Part shown: positions 17,831-27,545 of the stretch, one piece after another
How the letters are laid out: each line of letters begins with the position of its first letter
How positions within the stretch are numbered: the first letter of the stretch is position 1
Source: Calothrix parasitica NIES-267
GTDB lineage: Bacteria; Cyanobacteriota; Cyanobacteriia; Cyanobacteriales; Nostocaceae
Direction of reading: 5' to 3'
NCBI RefSeq assembly: GCF_002368095.1
Contig: NZ_AP018227.1
Span: forward strand, 648,001 to 712,000
Length of the DNA stretch: 64,000 bases
The notes under the pieces: model-generated
What the model was told of the DNA's origin: nothing
What the model saw: only the letters and a program-made list of their open reading frames with translations
The model's database searches: none
Position numbers and translations under genes: made by a program

Positions 17831-18259
17831 AGTTGCGTGTCTTCAGTTCCCCTTTAGTATAAGTTTACTAATATAGCGATATTGCATTATAAGCGCTTTA
17901 TATCAAAGCATTAATACTATTATAGATTTATTCAACAGGCAAGTAAGGAATTCCCCAACTTTATTAAAAGTTTAGTTTTTATTAACTCTAACTATTATCT
18001 CTCGTTCTTATCTTTATTTGCAAGCTTAGAATAACACTTATATCTAAGAGAGGGAATAGGGGATAGGGAACAGGGAATAAGTAATAATAATGAGAAGAAG
18101 AAAAATTTTATATTCAACAGTATTTTTGAGTAAGTGAAAAAACCAGGTTTCTGGATATACAAACAAATTTTCTTAACTTTGATGTTATCAAGAAACCCGG
18201 CTTTTGTTCTCTATGCAAGATATAGCTCACAAAATATTAGATTAACTTTCGCCTTCAGA
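17831..18259. other. Intergenic region with a REPIN-like element
   Basis: This 429-base gap between two minus-strand genes holds the REPIN-like pair at 18140-18204. The stretch GGGAATAGGGGATAGGGAACAG (about 18052-18077, written here in parts of one run) is a degenerate purine-rich short repeat. I see no gene. Confidence 0.4.
18140..18204. repeat. REPIN-like inverted pair, copy 2 (divergent)
   Basis: AAACCAGGTTTCT (18140-18152) and AGAAACCCGGCTTT (18191-18204) are inverted arms with two or three differences from the family consensus, enclosing a 38-base core. ATGCAAGATATAG just outside recalls the TTGCACC flank of other copies. Confidence 0.65.
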
Positions 18260-18436
18260 CTACCTTAGTCCCAACCACGCTAAAACACCTTGATTGGTTA
18301 TACATTCGATTGCCACCATAATCATAAAACCAATCATCGCCGCTCTTCCATTCAAACGCTCAGCATACTCATTAAAGCCTAGTTTTGGCTCTTCTAGCTT
18401 TGGTGGAACGCTCGGTTGCGGTTGTTGTGCTGTCAT
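18260..18436 (-). CDS. High-light-inducible protein (Hlip/Scp, one-helix)
   Basis: The 58-residue protein starting MTAQQPQPS has the chlorophyll-binding helix FNEYAERLNGRAAMIGFMIM with the ExxNGR motif of the light-harvesting-like family. These thylakoid proteins protect photosystem assembly and bind chlorophyll under stress. I choose the ATG at 18436 because AAGGAG lies about nine bases before it; an upstream start at 18457 would add seven residues and place that Shine-Dalgarno sequence inside the gene. Confidence 0.92.
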   Translation of the reverse strand: MTAQQPQPSVPPKLEEPKLGFNEYAERLNGRAAMIGFMIMVAIECITNQGVLAWLGLR

Positions 18437-18731
18437 GAAAAATATCTCCTTATACAAAACTGAGCTTGTTTACCTGATTTTTATCGAAATGCTTAAACTA
18501 AGCAAGACTCAAAATCGAGATAATCTAGTAACTTATTTACAAAATTTTACTATTTTTTATATAACGTAACAAGCCTGCGACCTAAGTAAAAAAGACCGAT
18601 GGGGAGGTTATTTGAAGAATTTAGGATACATAACATCAAAATAGTAGTAATTAATTCAGCATGGCTGCCATTAAATTGACAGACTACAGTTAAAGCAACA
18701 TTAAAACTGTAAGTTAAATTAGGGGCAATAC

Positions 18732-19820
18732 ATGGAAATCGGTGTTCCCAAGGAAACAAAAGATAGAGAGTTTCGAGTGGGGTTGAGTCCTTCCAGCGTC
18801 CGGGTGTTAAAGGAAGCGGGTCATAATATCTTTGTTGAAACTCAAGCTGGTGCTGGTGCTGGATTTACCGACGATGATTACGCAAGTGCGGGTGCATCAA
18901 TAGTCACTACGCCCCTATCTGCTTGGAATCGTGAATTGATTGTCAAAGTCAAAGAACCACTACAAGCAGAATATAAATTTTTGCAAAAAGGACAATTACT
19001 ATTTACTTATTTACATTTAGCAGCAGATAGAAAATTAACCGAGCATTTAATTGATTGTGGTGTGACCGCTATTGCTTACGAAACAGTTGAGCAAACTGGT
19101 GCTAATAAGTTACCTTTACTTACTCCCATGAGTATAATTGCCGGTCGGCTTTCGGTACAGTTTGGTGCTAGATATCTTGAGAGTCAGCAAGGTGGTAGAG
19201 GTGTACTTTTAGGTGGGGTTCCCGGAGTTAAACCGGGTAAAGTCGCAATCTTAGGTGGTGGTGTAGTTGGTACCGAAGCCGCAAAAATCGCCGTCGGTAT
19301 GGGTGCTACAGTACAAATATTAGATATAAACGTCGAACGCTTATCTTATTTAGAGACTTTATTTGGTTCTAGAGTTGAACTGCTTCATAGTAATTCTGCT
19401 TATATTGAAGAAGTAGTTCCTCAAGCAGATTTACTTATAGGAGCAGTTTTAGTTTTAGGAAGACGAGCACCTACTTTAGTATCTCGCGAATTGGTTAAAA
19501 AAATGAATCCCGGTACGGTAATTGTAGATGTTGCAGTTGACCAAGGTGGATGTATCGAAACTCTGCATCCTACATCTCATACAAATCCGGTGTATGAAGA
19601 AGAAGGAGTATTGCATTATGGAGTACCAAATATGCCAGGAGCAGTACCAAGGAGTGCAACTCAAGCATTGAATAATAGTACTTTACCTTATGTAAAGCAG
19701 TTAGCTAATGAAGGTGTGAAAGCATTGGTTAATAATTCAGCATTGGCTAAAGGATTGAACGTAGACCATCATAAAATTGTGCATCCAGCAGTGCAAGAAG
19801 TATTTCCCGATTTGATTTAG
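18732..19820 (+). CDS. ald: Alanine dehydrogenase
   Basis: The 362-residue protein matches alanine dehydrogenase throughout: [20 protein letters not shown] at the start, [11 protein letters not shown] with the substrate-binding lysine region, the nucleotide-binding [20 protein letters not shown], and the closing [16 protein letters not shown] block. It interconverts L-alanine with pyruvate, ammonia and NADH in the cytoplasm. It is divergent from the Hlip gene, and the 295 bases between them hold both promoters; I found no clean NtcA site there. Length is normal. Confidence 0.95.
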   Translation: MEIGVPKETKDREFRVGLSPSSVRVLKEAGHNIFVETQAGAGAGFTDDDYASAGASIVTTPLSAWNRELIVKVKEPLQAEYKFLQKGQLLFTYLHLAADRKLTEHLIDCGVTAIAYETVEQTGANKLPLLTPMSIIAGRLSVQFGARYLESQQGGRGVLLGGVPGVKPGKVAILGGGVVGTEAAKIAVGMGATVQILDINVERLSYLETLFGSRVELLHSNSAYIEEVVPQADLLIGAVLVLGRRAPTLVSRELVKKMNPGTVIVDVAVDQGGCIETLHPTSHTNPVYEEEGVLHYGVPNMPGAVPRSATQALNNSTLPYVKQLANEGVKALVNNSALAKGLNVDHHKIVHPAVQEVFPDLI

Positions 19821-20046
19821 TTTAATTTGCATTTTGTAGGGGAGGCAAGTTGGGAGGACACTGCGTTGCGGAGGTTCCCTCCGTTATAGCAAGTGTCCGG
19901 GTGTAGATTTTCTTCCCCCAATATTGTCGTTGTGTTACGGCTTTTGATATCTTGTTTTCAATCAATAAATTGAAATTGCCGTAATGCATCATTTAAATTT
20001 TTGATTACATAAAGAAAAAGAACGCATATTGATTGGTAGGCGTAAC

Positions 20047-20172
20047 GAATTGAACTACCGCTGCGCTTGATTCTATTGCGTAGAGACAGGCTATGAAAAT
20101 CATTTTTTTTAATCTCAAATAGTAATAGCCTGCCACAGGAGCCGCTTCGCTAATAGAATCATAGTTCAATTC
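20047..20172. repeat. Nested 126-bp palindrome
   Basis: Three pairs of arms nest inside one another: GAATTGAACTA/TAGTTCAATTC at the ends, then GATTCTATT (20069-20077)/AATAGAATC (20152-20160), then CAGGCTAT (20087-20094)/ATAGCCTG (20125-20132). It could fold into one long interrupted hairpin. It is either a MITE-like element or a structured RNA. Confidence 0.65.
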
Positions 20173-20648
20173 TGAAATTGGATAAAATTAACAATCTTCT
20201 TAAAACTGAATAGACCTATGTCGTTATTTCAAAAAATTTAAAATCAACAATAATGTCCCAACAGACTGTACATATTTTTTGACCACATAGGCGATACATA
20301 ACTTTTCGACACATTTGGAAAATCGTTATCTTAATGATAATTTCTGCAATAATAATGATAATTAATCCTAACAATCGGGGTAAATATATTTTTTTATGAC
20401 AATTTTCTCCAGTAATTTGTATTTAGATATATTTACATTGAGTTAAATTAAGATAAAAAAGTATTTGATACTAAATTTTTGATAATAATTAAGTGTTTGT
20501 ACTTTTGACAAAATTAATTTACTATCGTTGTGATTGCGAGTTTGAAATAGATTTAGTAATTCATCTGTAATTTCATGACTGTATTTTGCTCAACTTGATA
20601 AAAGATATAAAATCAGCATTTTTAGAGTCGCGGTAAAAATAGAAGGAG

Positions 20649-20799
20649 TATAGCAGTTCTCAGTTGGATAGAATACACCCCTCTCCGCTGACTTGGAGAG
20701 CAATGCGTTGCGGAGGTTCCCTCCGTTGAAGCAATTGCGGGAGAGGGGCTGGGGGTGAGGTCTATCAAGGTGTATTTCACCCAACCGAAAAACGCTATA
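20649..20799. repeat. MITE-like element with TATAGC ends
   Basis: The left end TATAGCAGTTCTCAGTTGG and the inverse of the right end TATAGCGTTTTTCGGTTGG agree at most positions. The interior holds CCCCTCTCC...GGAGAGGGG-type arms around the shared 23-base repeat. I could not identify a target duplication. Confidence 0.55.
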
Positions 20800-20934
20800 G
20801 AATTTTTTAAACTATTCATCATAAATTAACTAATTAATGAATGCGAGCTAACCCGATAACAGACAGAAAATAATATTACAAGTTAATATAAGCAGCATCA
20901 CACAAGCTTGATATAATTTCTTCTCAAAATAATA

Positions 20935-23900
20935 GTGATGCTAGATTTAGGAATATTAATTGATTTACTTGGTATCACGATTCCGATTAAAAAGTTTCAA
21001 CGTAATGAAAGAATAATTCAAATACTAAAACAATACAATCTTGACCCAGAACATCCACCAGAAGATTTCAACGGGATTTATGTTTATACCTTGGTTGAAT
21101 ACGGTTTAGGTAAACCAAAACCATTATTAAAAATTTTTCGTCAGGAAGAAATTAAAACAGCTTTTCGCGAAGCTTTTGATGCTAATAACCCGACAATTCT
21201 TCTCAGTTCGGTTGATAGTTTTTTAGATGCTTATAAACTTGGTGATGATATTAAAGCTTTAAATATTGATATTAAAAGAGAATTAGCAGCTTTTGCAGCA
21301 ATATTTATTGAAGTTGCCAAAAAGACCAGAAATCCAGCGGAAGTTTTAACTAGTCAAGAAATTAATTCCTTACATCAGCGAGTGATTAATTTACAGGAAA
21401 GGTTGGATAGATTACCAACTTTGGAAGGAATTAGAAGCGAAATTGCTCGGTTGTTACCGGGGGATGAAAAAGACAAGGAGAGAGGGGGAAAGGGAGACAA
21501 GGGGAATCTGATTTTATTTAGTTTTTCTCAACAGATGAAAGGTTGGTTTGAAACGTTGGGTTATCGGTTTGAGAAGTATGAGGTTTGGGAAGACAATTAT
21601 TTTGAATGGGTAATTCATATTCCGGTTAGACGAAATCGATACGACCGGGTTTTGGTTCGGGGAATTGCTGGAGAAGCTGGTTTAAGTGATGTCATGTCTT
21701 TGGGTCGGTCGGTGGATGAGCAAAAGACTGATGAAGGTTGGTTGGTAGCAGCGAGAAGGGTTTCCAGAGCAGCGAGAGATGAAGTTGATAAGGAAGAAAA
21801 TCGTCATTTGGAATGCTATAGTTTTGACGAATTAATTGACCAAGATGCCGATTTTGAAGATTATCTCGATTGGTTGGAGGAGGAAGTTAAACGTCGGGGA
21901 ATTGATAGGAAATATGTGTCTTTAGCTTGTACGAAGGAAGAAATTGATTTTTCGACTAAACGTCGAATTGGTGTGAGTCGTTACGACGAGCGAGATGGTT
22001 GGATTGATGGTTATCTCGATACTTGGTTGGATGACCCAGCTAAGGAACATATTTCGATTTTGGGAGAATTCGGAACTGGTAAAACTTGGTTTTCGTTTCA
22101 TTATGCTTGGATAGCTTTACAAAGATATCGGGATGCTCAGAAAAGAGGTGTGGAGCGTCCCCGTTTACCGTTGATAATTACTTTGCGAGATTATGCGAAA
22201 GCTTTGAATGTTGAGAATGTTTTGGCTGGATTCTTTTTTACTCAGCACAATATTCGGTTGAATAGCGAAGTATTTGAGCAGCTTAATAGTATGGGGAAAC
22301 TGTTGTTGATATTTGACGGTTTCGATGAGATGGCTGCTAAAGTTGATAAACAGCAGATGGTAAATAACTTTTGGGAATTAGCTAAAGTAGTGGCTCCCGG
22401 AGCTAAAGTGATTTTAACCTGTCGTACCGAACATTTTCCCGAAGCTAAGGAAGGGAGAGCTTTATTAAATGCAGAATTACAAGCTTCCGTTGCGAATTTG
22501 ACCGGAGAAACACCGCAATTTGAAGTATTGGAGTTGGAGAAATTTAACGACGAACAAATTCGTCAGGTTTTATCCCATGAATCCGAAAGCGGAACGGTTG
22601 AGAAAGTTATGGGTAATTCTCAGCTTTTGGATTTAGCACGTCGTCCGGTAATGACGGATTTGATTATAGAAGCATTACCGGAAATTGAAGCAGGTAAACC
22701 AGTGGATATGTCGCGGGTTTATTTGTATGCTGTCCGACGGAAGATGGAAAGAGATATTAAATCCGAACGTACTTTTACATCTTTAGCAGATAAGCTTTAT
22801 TTTCTGTGCGAACTAGCTTGGGAAATGCTTTCTACAGACCAGATGAGTTTGAATTATCGGTTATTTCCCAATCGGATTCGACAGTTATTCGGTGATGTGG
22901 TCAAAGAACAGAAAGATTTAGACCACTGGCATTATGACATGATGGGACAAACGATGTTAGTGCGGAATGCTGAAGGTGACTATACTCCCGCTCATCGTTC
23001 TTTGCTAGAGTTTTTCGTTGCTTATAAATTTGCTGGGGAATTAGGAATATTAGCGGATGATTTTGTGGAAGTTGTTCGGGAACAGTTTGATGGAAGTAAT
23101 CCGGTATCGGAACAGTTATATAAATGGGGAGAATATTTTCAACGAAATCGGGATAATCATCAAAAAACTCTAGTGCTAGGGTTTGAAAGTGAATTTTTGG
23201 AGAAATTGAAAGAGACATTTGGATATCAACTTTTGACTAAAGCGGTTTTGGATTTATTGGTAGGGATGGTTGATAAAAAGAATGGTGTTGAGAAGTTGTT
23301 GGGAGTGATTGAGGAGACGAAGGGGAAGAGTGAGAAAGAAGTTGGTTATGTTGGGGGGAATGCTGTCACCTTGATAGTGAAAGTTGATAATACAGCTTTG
23401 GAAGGGAAGGATTTATCGGGTGCTGTGATTAAGGGAGGGAATTTCAGCGATGCAATTTTGTCTAATGTCAATTTTGAAGAGACAAATTTAGTAGATTGTG
23501 AATTTACAAAACCTTTTGGTTTAGTTATATCTTTAGCATTCAGTCCAGATGATAAATTACTGGTAACTGGTGGTGGTGATGGTGAAATTCGTTTTTGGGA
23601 AGTAGATTCTGGTAAACAAATTTCTAGTTTTAGAGCGCATAATAATTGGATTAGCTGGATTGCTTTTAGTCCCGACGGGAAAATACTTGCTAGTAGTAGT
23701 CGTTCGAGTGTTATCAAATTATGGGATTTTAAAACTGGAGAGCCTTTAAGAACTTTAAGGGGACACACTGACAAAGCACGACAAATATCTTTTAATCACA
23801 GTGGTACTATTCTTGTAAGCAGTAGTGATGATTTAACAATAAAACTTTGGGATGTTAGTACGGGAAAATGCATAAATACCTTACAAGGACATACAAGTCC

Positions 23901-25374
23901 GATATGGAGAGTCAAAATTGCTCCCAACGGTAAAATTGTAGTCAGCGGTAGTTCGGATTCTTATTTAAAAATTTGGGATATTTCTACAGGAATTTGTCTA
24001 AAAACCTTAGACGAACATAAGGATAGTATTCTTTCGATTGCATTTAGCCATGACAGCCGAATCTTAGCTGGTGGAAGTAAAGATAAAACTATAAAGCTTT
24101 GGGATTTAAATACGGGAGAATGTATCAAAAACTTAATTGGTCATAGTCATACAATACGTTCTCTAGCTTTTAGTAAAGATGATAAAACTATTTTTAGTGG
24201 AAGCACAGATTCTACTATAAAAATTTGGTCAGTTAATGATGGGGAATGCTTAAAAACAATAAAAGGTCATAATTCCAGAGTTAGAAAAATTGCTCTTAAT
24301 TCAAAAGATACAGTAATTGCTAGTTGTAGCGATGACCAAACAATCAAACTTTGGGACACCGAGACAAGAGAATGTTTCAAGACTTTACAGGGATGCAGTC
24401 ATTGGGTTGTATCTGTAACTGTTAGTCCTGACGGTAAAACTATTATCAGCGGTAATAATAATCAAACAATAAAATATTGGGATATTAATACCGGACATTG
24501 CATCAAAACTTTAAAAGGACATGATAGATGGGTTAGTGAAGTAATCATAAGTCCTGACGGTAAAATCGTAGCTAGTGGTAGTGGCGATCGCACTATAAAA
24601 ATTTGGGATTTTATCACCGGAAAGTGTCTCAAAACCTTAGAAAGACATCATCATCCAGTATCAGATGTGGTTTTTAGTCCCGATGGTTTAACTCTTGCTA
24701 GTACCAGTAATGATAGAACTATAAAATTATGGGATATAAATAGCGGTAAATGTTTGCAAACTTTTGAAGGACACATTTATTTCATAAACTCAGCTATTAT
24801 TACTCCCGACAATAAAATCGTAGTTAGTGGAAGTAGCGATTGGACTTTAAAATTTTGGGATATTAACTCAGGAAAATGTATCAGAACCCTCACAGAACAT
24901 AATGGTGCTGTATCCTCTGTTGTAATATCTCCCGACGGAATAACCCTAGCAAGTGGTAGTCAAGACGGAACGATAAAATTATGGAATATCCACACGGGTG
25001 AATGTTTAAAAACTTTGCAGGTTAAAGATAGTCATTGTGGAATCAAGTCTATCAAATTTAATTCCGATGGTTCCTTAATTGCTGCTGGTAATCGCGAACA
25101 AACAATCCAAATATGGGATGTCCGTAAAGGAAAATACATCAAAACCCTAACAGGTCATACAAATATGGTTGTATCTGTCACTTTTACCCCAGATGATAAA
25201 TTCTTAGTTAGCGGTAGCTACGACGAAACAATCAAAATCTGGGATATTGAAACCGGGAAATGTATCAAAACCCTGAGCAATAAACCCTATGCAAATATGA
25301 ATATTACCGGTGCTATTGGTTTGACTCCGGAACAAAGAAACTCGCTTAAATCATTAGGAGCGATTGAAGAATAA
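20935..25374 (+). CDS. STAND NTPase with NACHT core and 14 WD40 repeats
   Basis: The 1479-residue protein has an N-terminal helical region (1-165), then a nuclease-fold-like region (about 195-310) without an intact PD-(D/E)XK set. A NACHT NTPase core follows, with Walker A GEFGTGKT at 377-384 and Walker B LLLIFDGFDE at 456-465. After a helical arm comes a short pentapeptide-like stretch (LEGKDLSGAVIKGGNFSDA), then 14 WD40 repeats from about residue 862 to 1450, enough for two seven-blade propellers. STAND proteins are ligand-triggered switches, and several bacterial ones defend against phage. The start is the ATG at 20938 or the codon just before it, as both are in frame. It is followed by convergent nuclease-like genes. 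Confidence 0.88.
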   Translation: MMLDLGILIDLLGITIPIKKFQRNERIIQILKQYNLDPEHPPEDFNGIYVYTLVEYGLGKPKPLLKIFRQEEIKTAFREAFDANNPTILLSSVDSFLDAYKLGDDIKALNIDIKRELAAFAAIFIEVAKKTRNPAEVLTSQEINSLHQRVINLQERLDRLPTLEGIRSEIARLLPGDEKDKERGGKGDKGNLILFSFSQQMKGWFETLGYRFEKYEVWEDNYFEWVIHIPVRRNRYDRVLVRGIAGEAGLSDVMSLGRSVDEQKTDEGWLVAARRVSRAARDEVDKEENRHLECYSFDELIDQDADFEDYLDWLEEEVKRRGIDRKYVSLACTKEEIDFSTKRRIGVSRYDERDGWIDGYLDTWLDDPAKEHISILGEFGTGKTWFSFHYAWIALQRYRDAQKRGVERPRLPLIITLRDYAKALNVENVLAGFFFTQHNIRLNSEVFEQLNSMGKLLLIFDGFDEMAAKVDKQQMVNNFWELAKVVAPGAKVILTCRTEHFPEAKEGRALLNAELQASVANLTGETPQFEVLELEKFNDEQIRQVLSHESESGTVEKVMGNSQLLDLARRPVMTDLIIEALPEIEAGKPVDMSRVYLYAVRRKMERDIKSERTFTSLADKLYFLCELAWEMLSTDQMSLNYRLFPNRIRQLFGDVVKEQKDLDHWHYDMMGQTMLVRNAEGDYTPAHRSLLEFFVAYKFAGELGILADDFVEVVREQFDGSNPVSEQLYKWGEYFQRNRDNHQKTLVLGFESEFLEKLKETFGYQLLTKAVLDLLVGMVDKKNGVEKLLGVIEETKGKSEKEVGYVGGNAVTLIVKVDNTALEGKDLSGAVIKGGNFSDAILSNVNFEETNLVDCEFTKPFGLVISLAFSPDDKLLVTGGGDGEIRFWEVDSGKQISSFRAHNNWISWIAFSPDGKILASSSRSSVIKLWDFKTGEPLRTLRGHTDKARQISFNHSGTILVSSSDDLTIKLWDVSTGKCINTLQGHTSPIWRVKIAPNGKIVVSGSSDSYLKIWDISTGICLKTLDEHKDSILSIAFSHDSRILAGGSKDKTIKLWDLNTGECIKNLIGHSHTIRSLAFSKDDKTIFSGSTDSTIKIWSVNDGECLKTIKGHNSRVRKIALNSKDTVIASCSDDQTIKLWDTETRECFKTLQGCSHWVVSVTVSPDGKTIISGNNNQTIKYWDINTGHCIKTLKGHDRWVSEVIISPDGKIVASGSGDRTIKIWDFITGKCLKTLERHHHPVSDVVFSPDGLTLASTSNDRTIKLWDINSGKCLQTFEGHIYFINSAIITPDNKIVVSGSSDWTLKFWDINSGKCIRTLTEHNGAVSSVVISPDGITLASGSQDGTIKLWNIHTGECLKTLQVKDSHCGIKSIKFNSDGSLIAAGNREQTIQIWDVRKGKYIKTLTGHTNMVVSVTFTPDDKFLVSGSYDETIKIWDIETGKCIKTLSNKPYANMNITGAIGLTPEQRNSLKSLGAIEE

Positions 25375-25397
25375 TCCTACCTACACCTTGATAAACC

Positions 25398-26057
25398 TCA
25401 CCCCCTTCCCCTCTCCTTGTCAAGGAGAGGGGTGTCTGTTTTAATATCAACTCCCTGTAAAATCCCGACAATCACCTTTGCTAAATCATCCAAATCATCC
25501 GGAACTCTAAACAATTTAATATCTTGAGTAATTACCTGTTGAATTCTATCTAACTTCCCAAATCTCCACACATCACCAATCGTTACTGCACCATAATAAA
25601 TATCTTGTTCTTCAACTTGGGATAAAGCAATTAATTCAACTGCTAATTGAGTGAAACCTCTGGTTAAATCATCGTTTTTTGCTTCAATCACTAAAAAATG
25701 ATTTTTTAATTGCAATAAATAGTCTAAATTACCTTTTAGTATATTGCTTACTCTAAGCGGATATTCAATTCGCATCTTACATTCACAGTAACGAATAACT
25801 TCTAGTAATAAAGGAGATACTAAAGTTTCTCTCCTAGCGGTTTCATTACTTAAACTTACAAAAGGTAGAATATCTCGGATTTTTTGTTTTAATTCTATAG
25901 TTCCTTGTAATTCTTGAGAAATTTTAGGTAAAGATAATTCTTTGATTACAAGGGTATAGTCAAATTCAGCCAAAATCTCATCTGGTTCATAAGATAGCTC
26001 GAAATAAGAACGAAAAGTATAATCCCTACCTTCTTCTAAAATCTTCCTCCTTGCCAT
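25398..26057 (-). CDS. PD-(D/E)XK-type restriction-nuclease-fold protein
   Basis: The 219-residue protein contains NLDYLLQLKNHFLVIEAKND, which matches a nuclease core of D followed by E-x-K, preceded by a conserved RRETLVSPLLLEV and followed by FTQLAVELIAL. This resembles type I restriction R-subunit N-terminal and related small nuclease-fold families. Its last residues (PLLDKERGRG) are encoded by a dispersed CCCCTCTCC hairpin repeat, so the original C-terminus was probably shorter or different. A broken tandem paralogue lies directly upstream. Role unknown; it converges with the STAND gene. Confidence 0.7.
   Translation of the reverse strand: MARRKILEEGRDYTFRSYFELSYEPDEILAEFDYTLVIKELSLPKISQELQGTIELKQKIRDILPFVSLSNETARRETLVSPLLLEVIRYCECKMRIEYPLRVSNILKGNLDYLLQLKNHFLVIEAKNDDLTRGFTQLAVELIALSQVEEQDIYYGAVTIGDVWRFGKLDRIQQVITQDIKLFRVPDDLDDLAKVIVGILQGVDIKTDTPLLDKERGRG
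25408..25432. repeat. CCCCTCTCCTTG hairpin between convergent genes
   Basis: CCCCTCTCCTTG, one T, then CAAGGAGAGGGG form a perfect 12-bp stem. It overlaps the 3' end of the nuclease-like gene and lies 34 bases beyond the STAND stop. It is a common cyanobacterial dispersed hairpin and may act as a two-way transcription end. Confidence 0.7.
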
Positions 26058-26081
26058 CAGATAGAAATCTCCTACAATATT

Positions 26082-26834
26082 TTAAACTTCAACACCTTGC
26101 AAAATCCCTACGATTACTTTTGCTAAATCATCCAAATCATCGGGAACTCTAAACAATTTAATATCTTGAGTAACTATCTGTTGAATTCTATCTAACTTCC
26201 CAAATCTCCACACATCACCAATCGTGACTGCACCATAATAAAATCTTGTTCTTCAACTTGGGATAAAGCGATTAATTCCACAGCTAATTGAGTAAAACCT
26301 CTAGTTAAATCATCGTTTTTAGCTTCAATAACTAAAAAATTATTTTTAAGCTGCAAAAAATAGTCTAAATTTTCTTTCAATATTAGGACTTACACAAAAG
26401 TAACGTAATTGCGTCCGGACCGAGCGACAGCGACGTAATCTCTCGAAACCTTGGGATTGCTTCCCTACACTCCGTTTCGGTTCGCAATGACAATTTTGCT
26501 TTGCGTAAGTCCTGAATATATTACTAACTTTTAAGGGATACTCGATTCGCATTTTACAGTCGCAATACAGTATCAGTTCCAGCAAAAGAGGAGATACCAG
26601 GGTTTCTCTTCTAGTAGCTTCATTATTTAAACTAGTCAAACGTAAAATTCTTTTTATTTTTGTTTTAAGTTCCGCGATACCTTCTATTTGCTGTGAAATT
26701 CTAGGTAAAGATAACTCTTCTCGAATAAGAGCATAGTCAAATTCAGCTAAAATCTCATCTGGGTCGTAAGATAATTCAAAATAAGAACGAAAAGTATAAT
26801 CCTTACCTTCTTCTAAAATTTTTCTCTTAGCCAT
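26082..26834 (-). pseudogene. Broken tandem paralogue of the 25398 nuclease-like gene
   Basis: The first part (26834 down to about 26516) reads MAKRKILEEGKDYTFRSYFE and matches the neighbour closely up to YPLKVSNI. The frame is then interrupted by the 132-bp MITE at 26384-26515. After the element the homology resumes (NLDYFLQLKNNFLVIEAK) but a single base is missing near 26240-26244 compared with the intact copy, which shifts the frame after SQVEEQD. The remaining homology runs to a TAA at 26082 (GILQGVEV). Two independent lesions mean it cannot make the full protein. The pair arose by tandem duplication. Confidence 0.88.
26384..26515. mobile_element. MITE with AGGACTTAC ends, ATAT target duplication
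   Basis: The ends TAGGACTTACACAAAAG and TCAGGACTTACGCAAAGC (right end, inverted) match as terminal inverted repeats. ATAT at 26380-26383 is repeated at 26516-26519, and removing one copy with the element restores alignment to the intact paralogue. The interior carries a GATTGCTTCCC...TTCGCAATGACA stretch common in cyanobacterial repeats. No transposase is encoded. Confidence 0.85.
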
Positions 26835-26846
26835 GATATCACCTGC

Positions 26847-27281
26847 TTATTCGATTAAAGAATAACCATTGGGACAATTTACTTTATAATCAATCCATTT
26901 TATTTTATCGGGTGATTTTTGCGTTGGATTATCGCTTTCGCAAATTATATACTTTACCGTATATTCATTATGAGTTTTAGCAAAATAGGTTGCACCAGTA
27001 TAGCTTTTTAGAAATATTTTCTTTGCTACTGCTGCATATTGCACTATTTTTTGCTCATCAAATACAATAAATTTATAAGAATAATACTTTGTTTCTGGAT
27101 TTATATTTATTCCTAAATCATCAAAGTTGGGTGTAAATTTATTATGCTCGTACATATGAGCCATTTCAGCCACACCTATTGCTGTTATTTTTGTTCGAGC
27201 ATTGTCTTCAGTTGGATTGTATGAAATACATCCGAAAAGAGATAACAGAAAACCATAGCCAATCAAAGGTAATTTTCTCAT
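26847..27281 (-). CDS. Lipoprotein with pilin-like C-terminal domain
   Basis: The 144-residue protein starts with a short signal ending LFGC (C18), a plausible lipobox, in place of a prepilin methylation motif. The rest follows the cyanobacterial PilA-like body: a segment like MYEHNKFTPNFDDLGININPETKYYSYKF, then AAVAKKIFLKSYTGATYF, YIICESDNPTQKSP and a closing CPNGYSLIE. It looks like a pilin headpiece moved onto a lipid anchor. The gene is only 13 bases before the pseudogene on the same strand but unrelated to it. Function unknown. Confidence 0.6.
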   Translation of the reverse strand: MRKLPLIGYGFLLSLFGCISYNPTEDNARTKITAIGVAEMAHMYEHNKFTPNFDDLGININPETKYYSYKFIVFDEQKIVQYAAVAKKIFLKSYTGATYFAKTHNEYTVKYIICESDNPTQKSPDKIKWIDYKVNCPNGYSLIE

Positions 27282-27356
27282 TTATTTGGATTATTAAATT
27301 ATTAAATGAGTATTCCCATATTTTCTCTATAAATAAACAATTTTGAAAAAAATTAA

Positions 27357-27507
27357 GACCGTTAATTAAAAATCAACAATGTCTAAATTGAATCATAATA
27401 AATCATCTAGTTATTTCAAAATATAGCAATCCAAAAAACTATAGCTACTGCTGTCGTATTCTATTTCAATAAAAATCGACACCGCTAACTCAAAAGTCAA
27501 CGATGTC
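27357..27507. repeat. Two related imperfect hairpin units
   Basis: GACCGTTAATTAAAAATCAA (27357, continuing to 27383) and GACACCGCTAACTCAAAAGT (27478, continuing to 27507) are diverged direct copies that both end in a (A/G)ATGTC motif pairing with their first bases. They lie downstream of the 27546 gene and could be its transcript end. Confidence 0.4.
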
Positions 27508-27545
27508 GAATAATAGATGATTTTATAAGATATATTGTCTAAAAA

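Larger units (their letters stand above)
19821..20934. other. Repeat-rich intergenic region
   Basis: This 1.1-kb region between ald and the STAND gene contains two copies of a 23-base repeat beginning GCGTTGCGGAGG (19863-19885 and 20705-20727), a nested 126-bp palindrome (20047-20172) and a 151-bp element with inverted ends (20649-20799). The two minus-strand frames near 20590-20822 are translations of the last element and not genes. The region around 20220-20620 is AT-rich with nothing recognisable. Confidence 0.6.

Noticed and set aside
18458..18731. NtcA-type site (GTA-N8-TAC) before alanine dehydrogenase
   Set aside because: The closest candidates have the wrong spacing, so no site can be claimed.
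20590..20822. Two minus-strand frames of about 65 codons
   Set aside because: Both are translations of the repeat element at 20649-20799 and its flanks.
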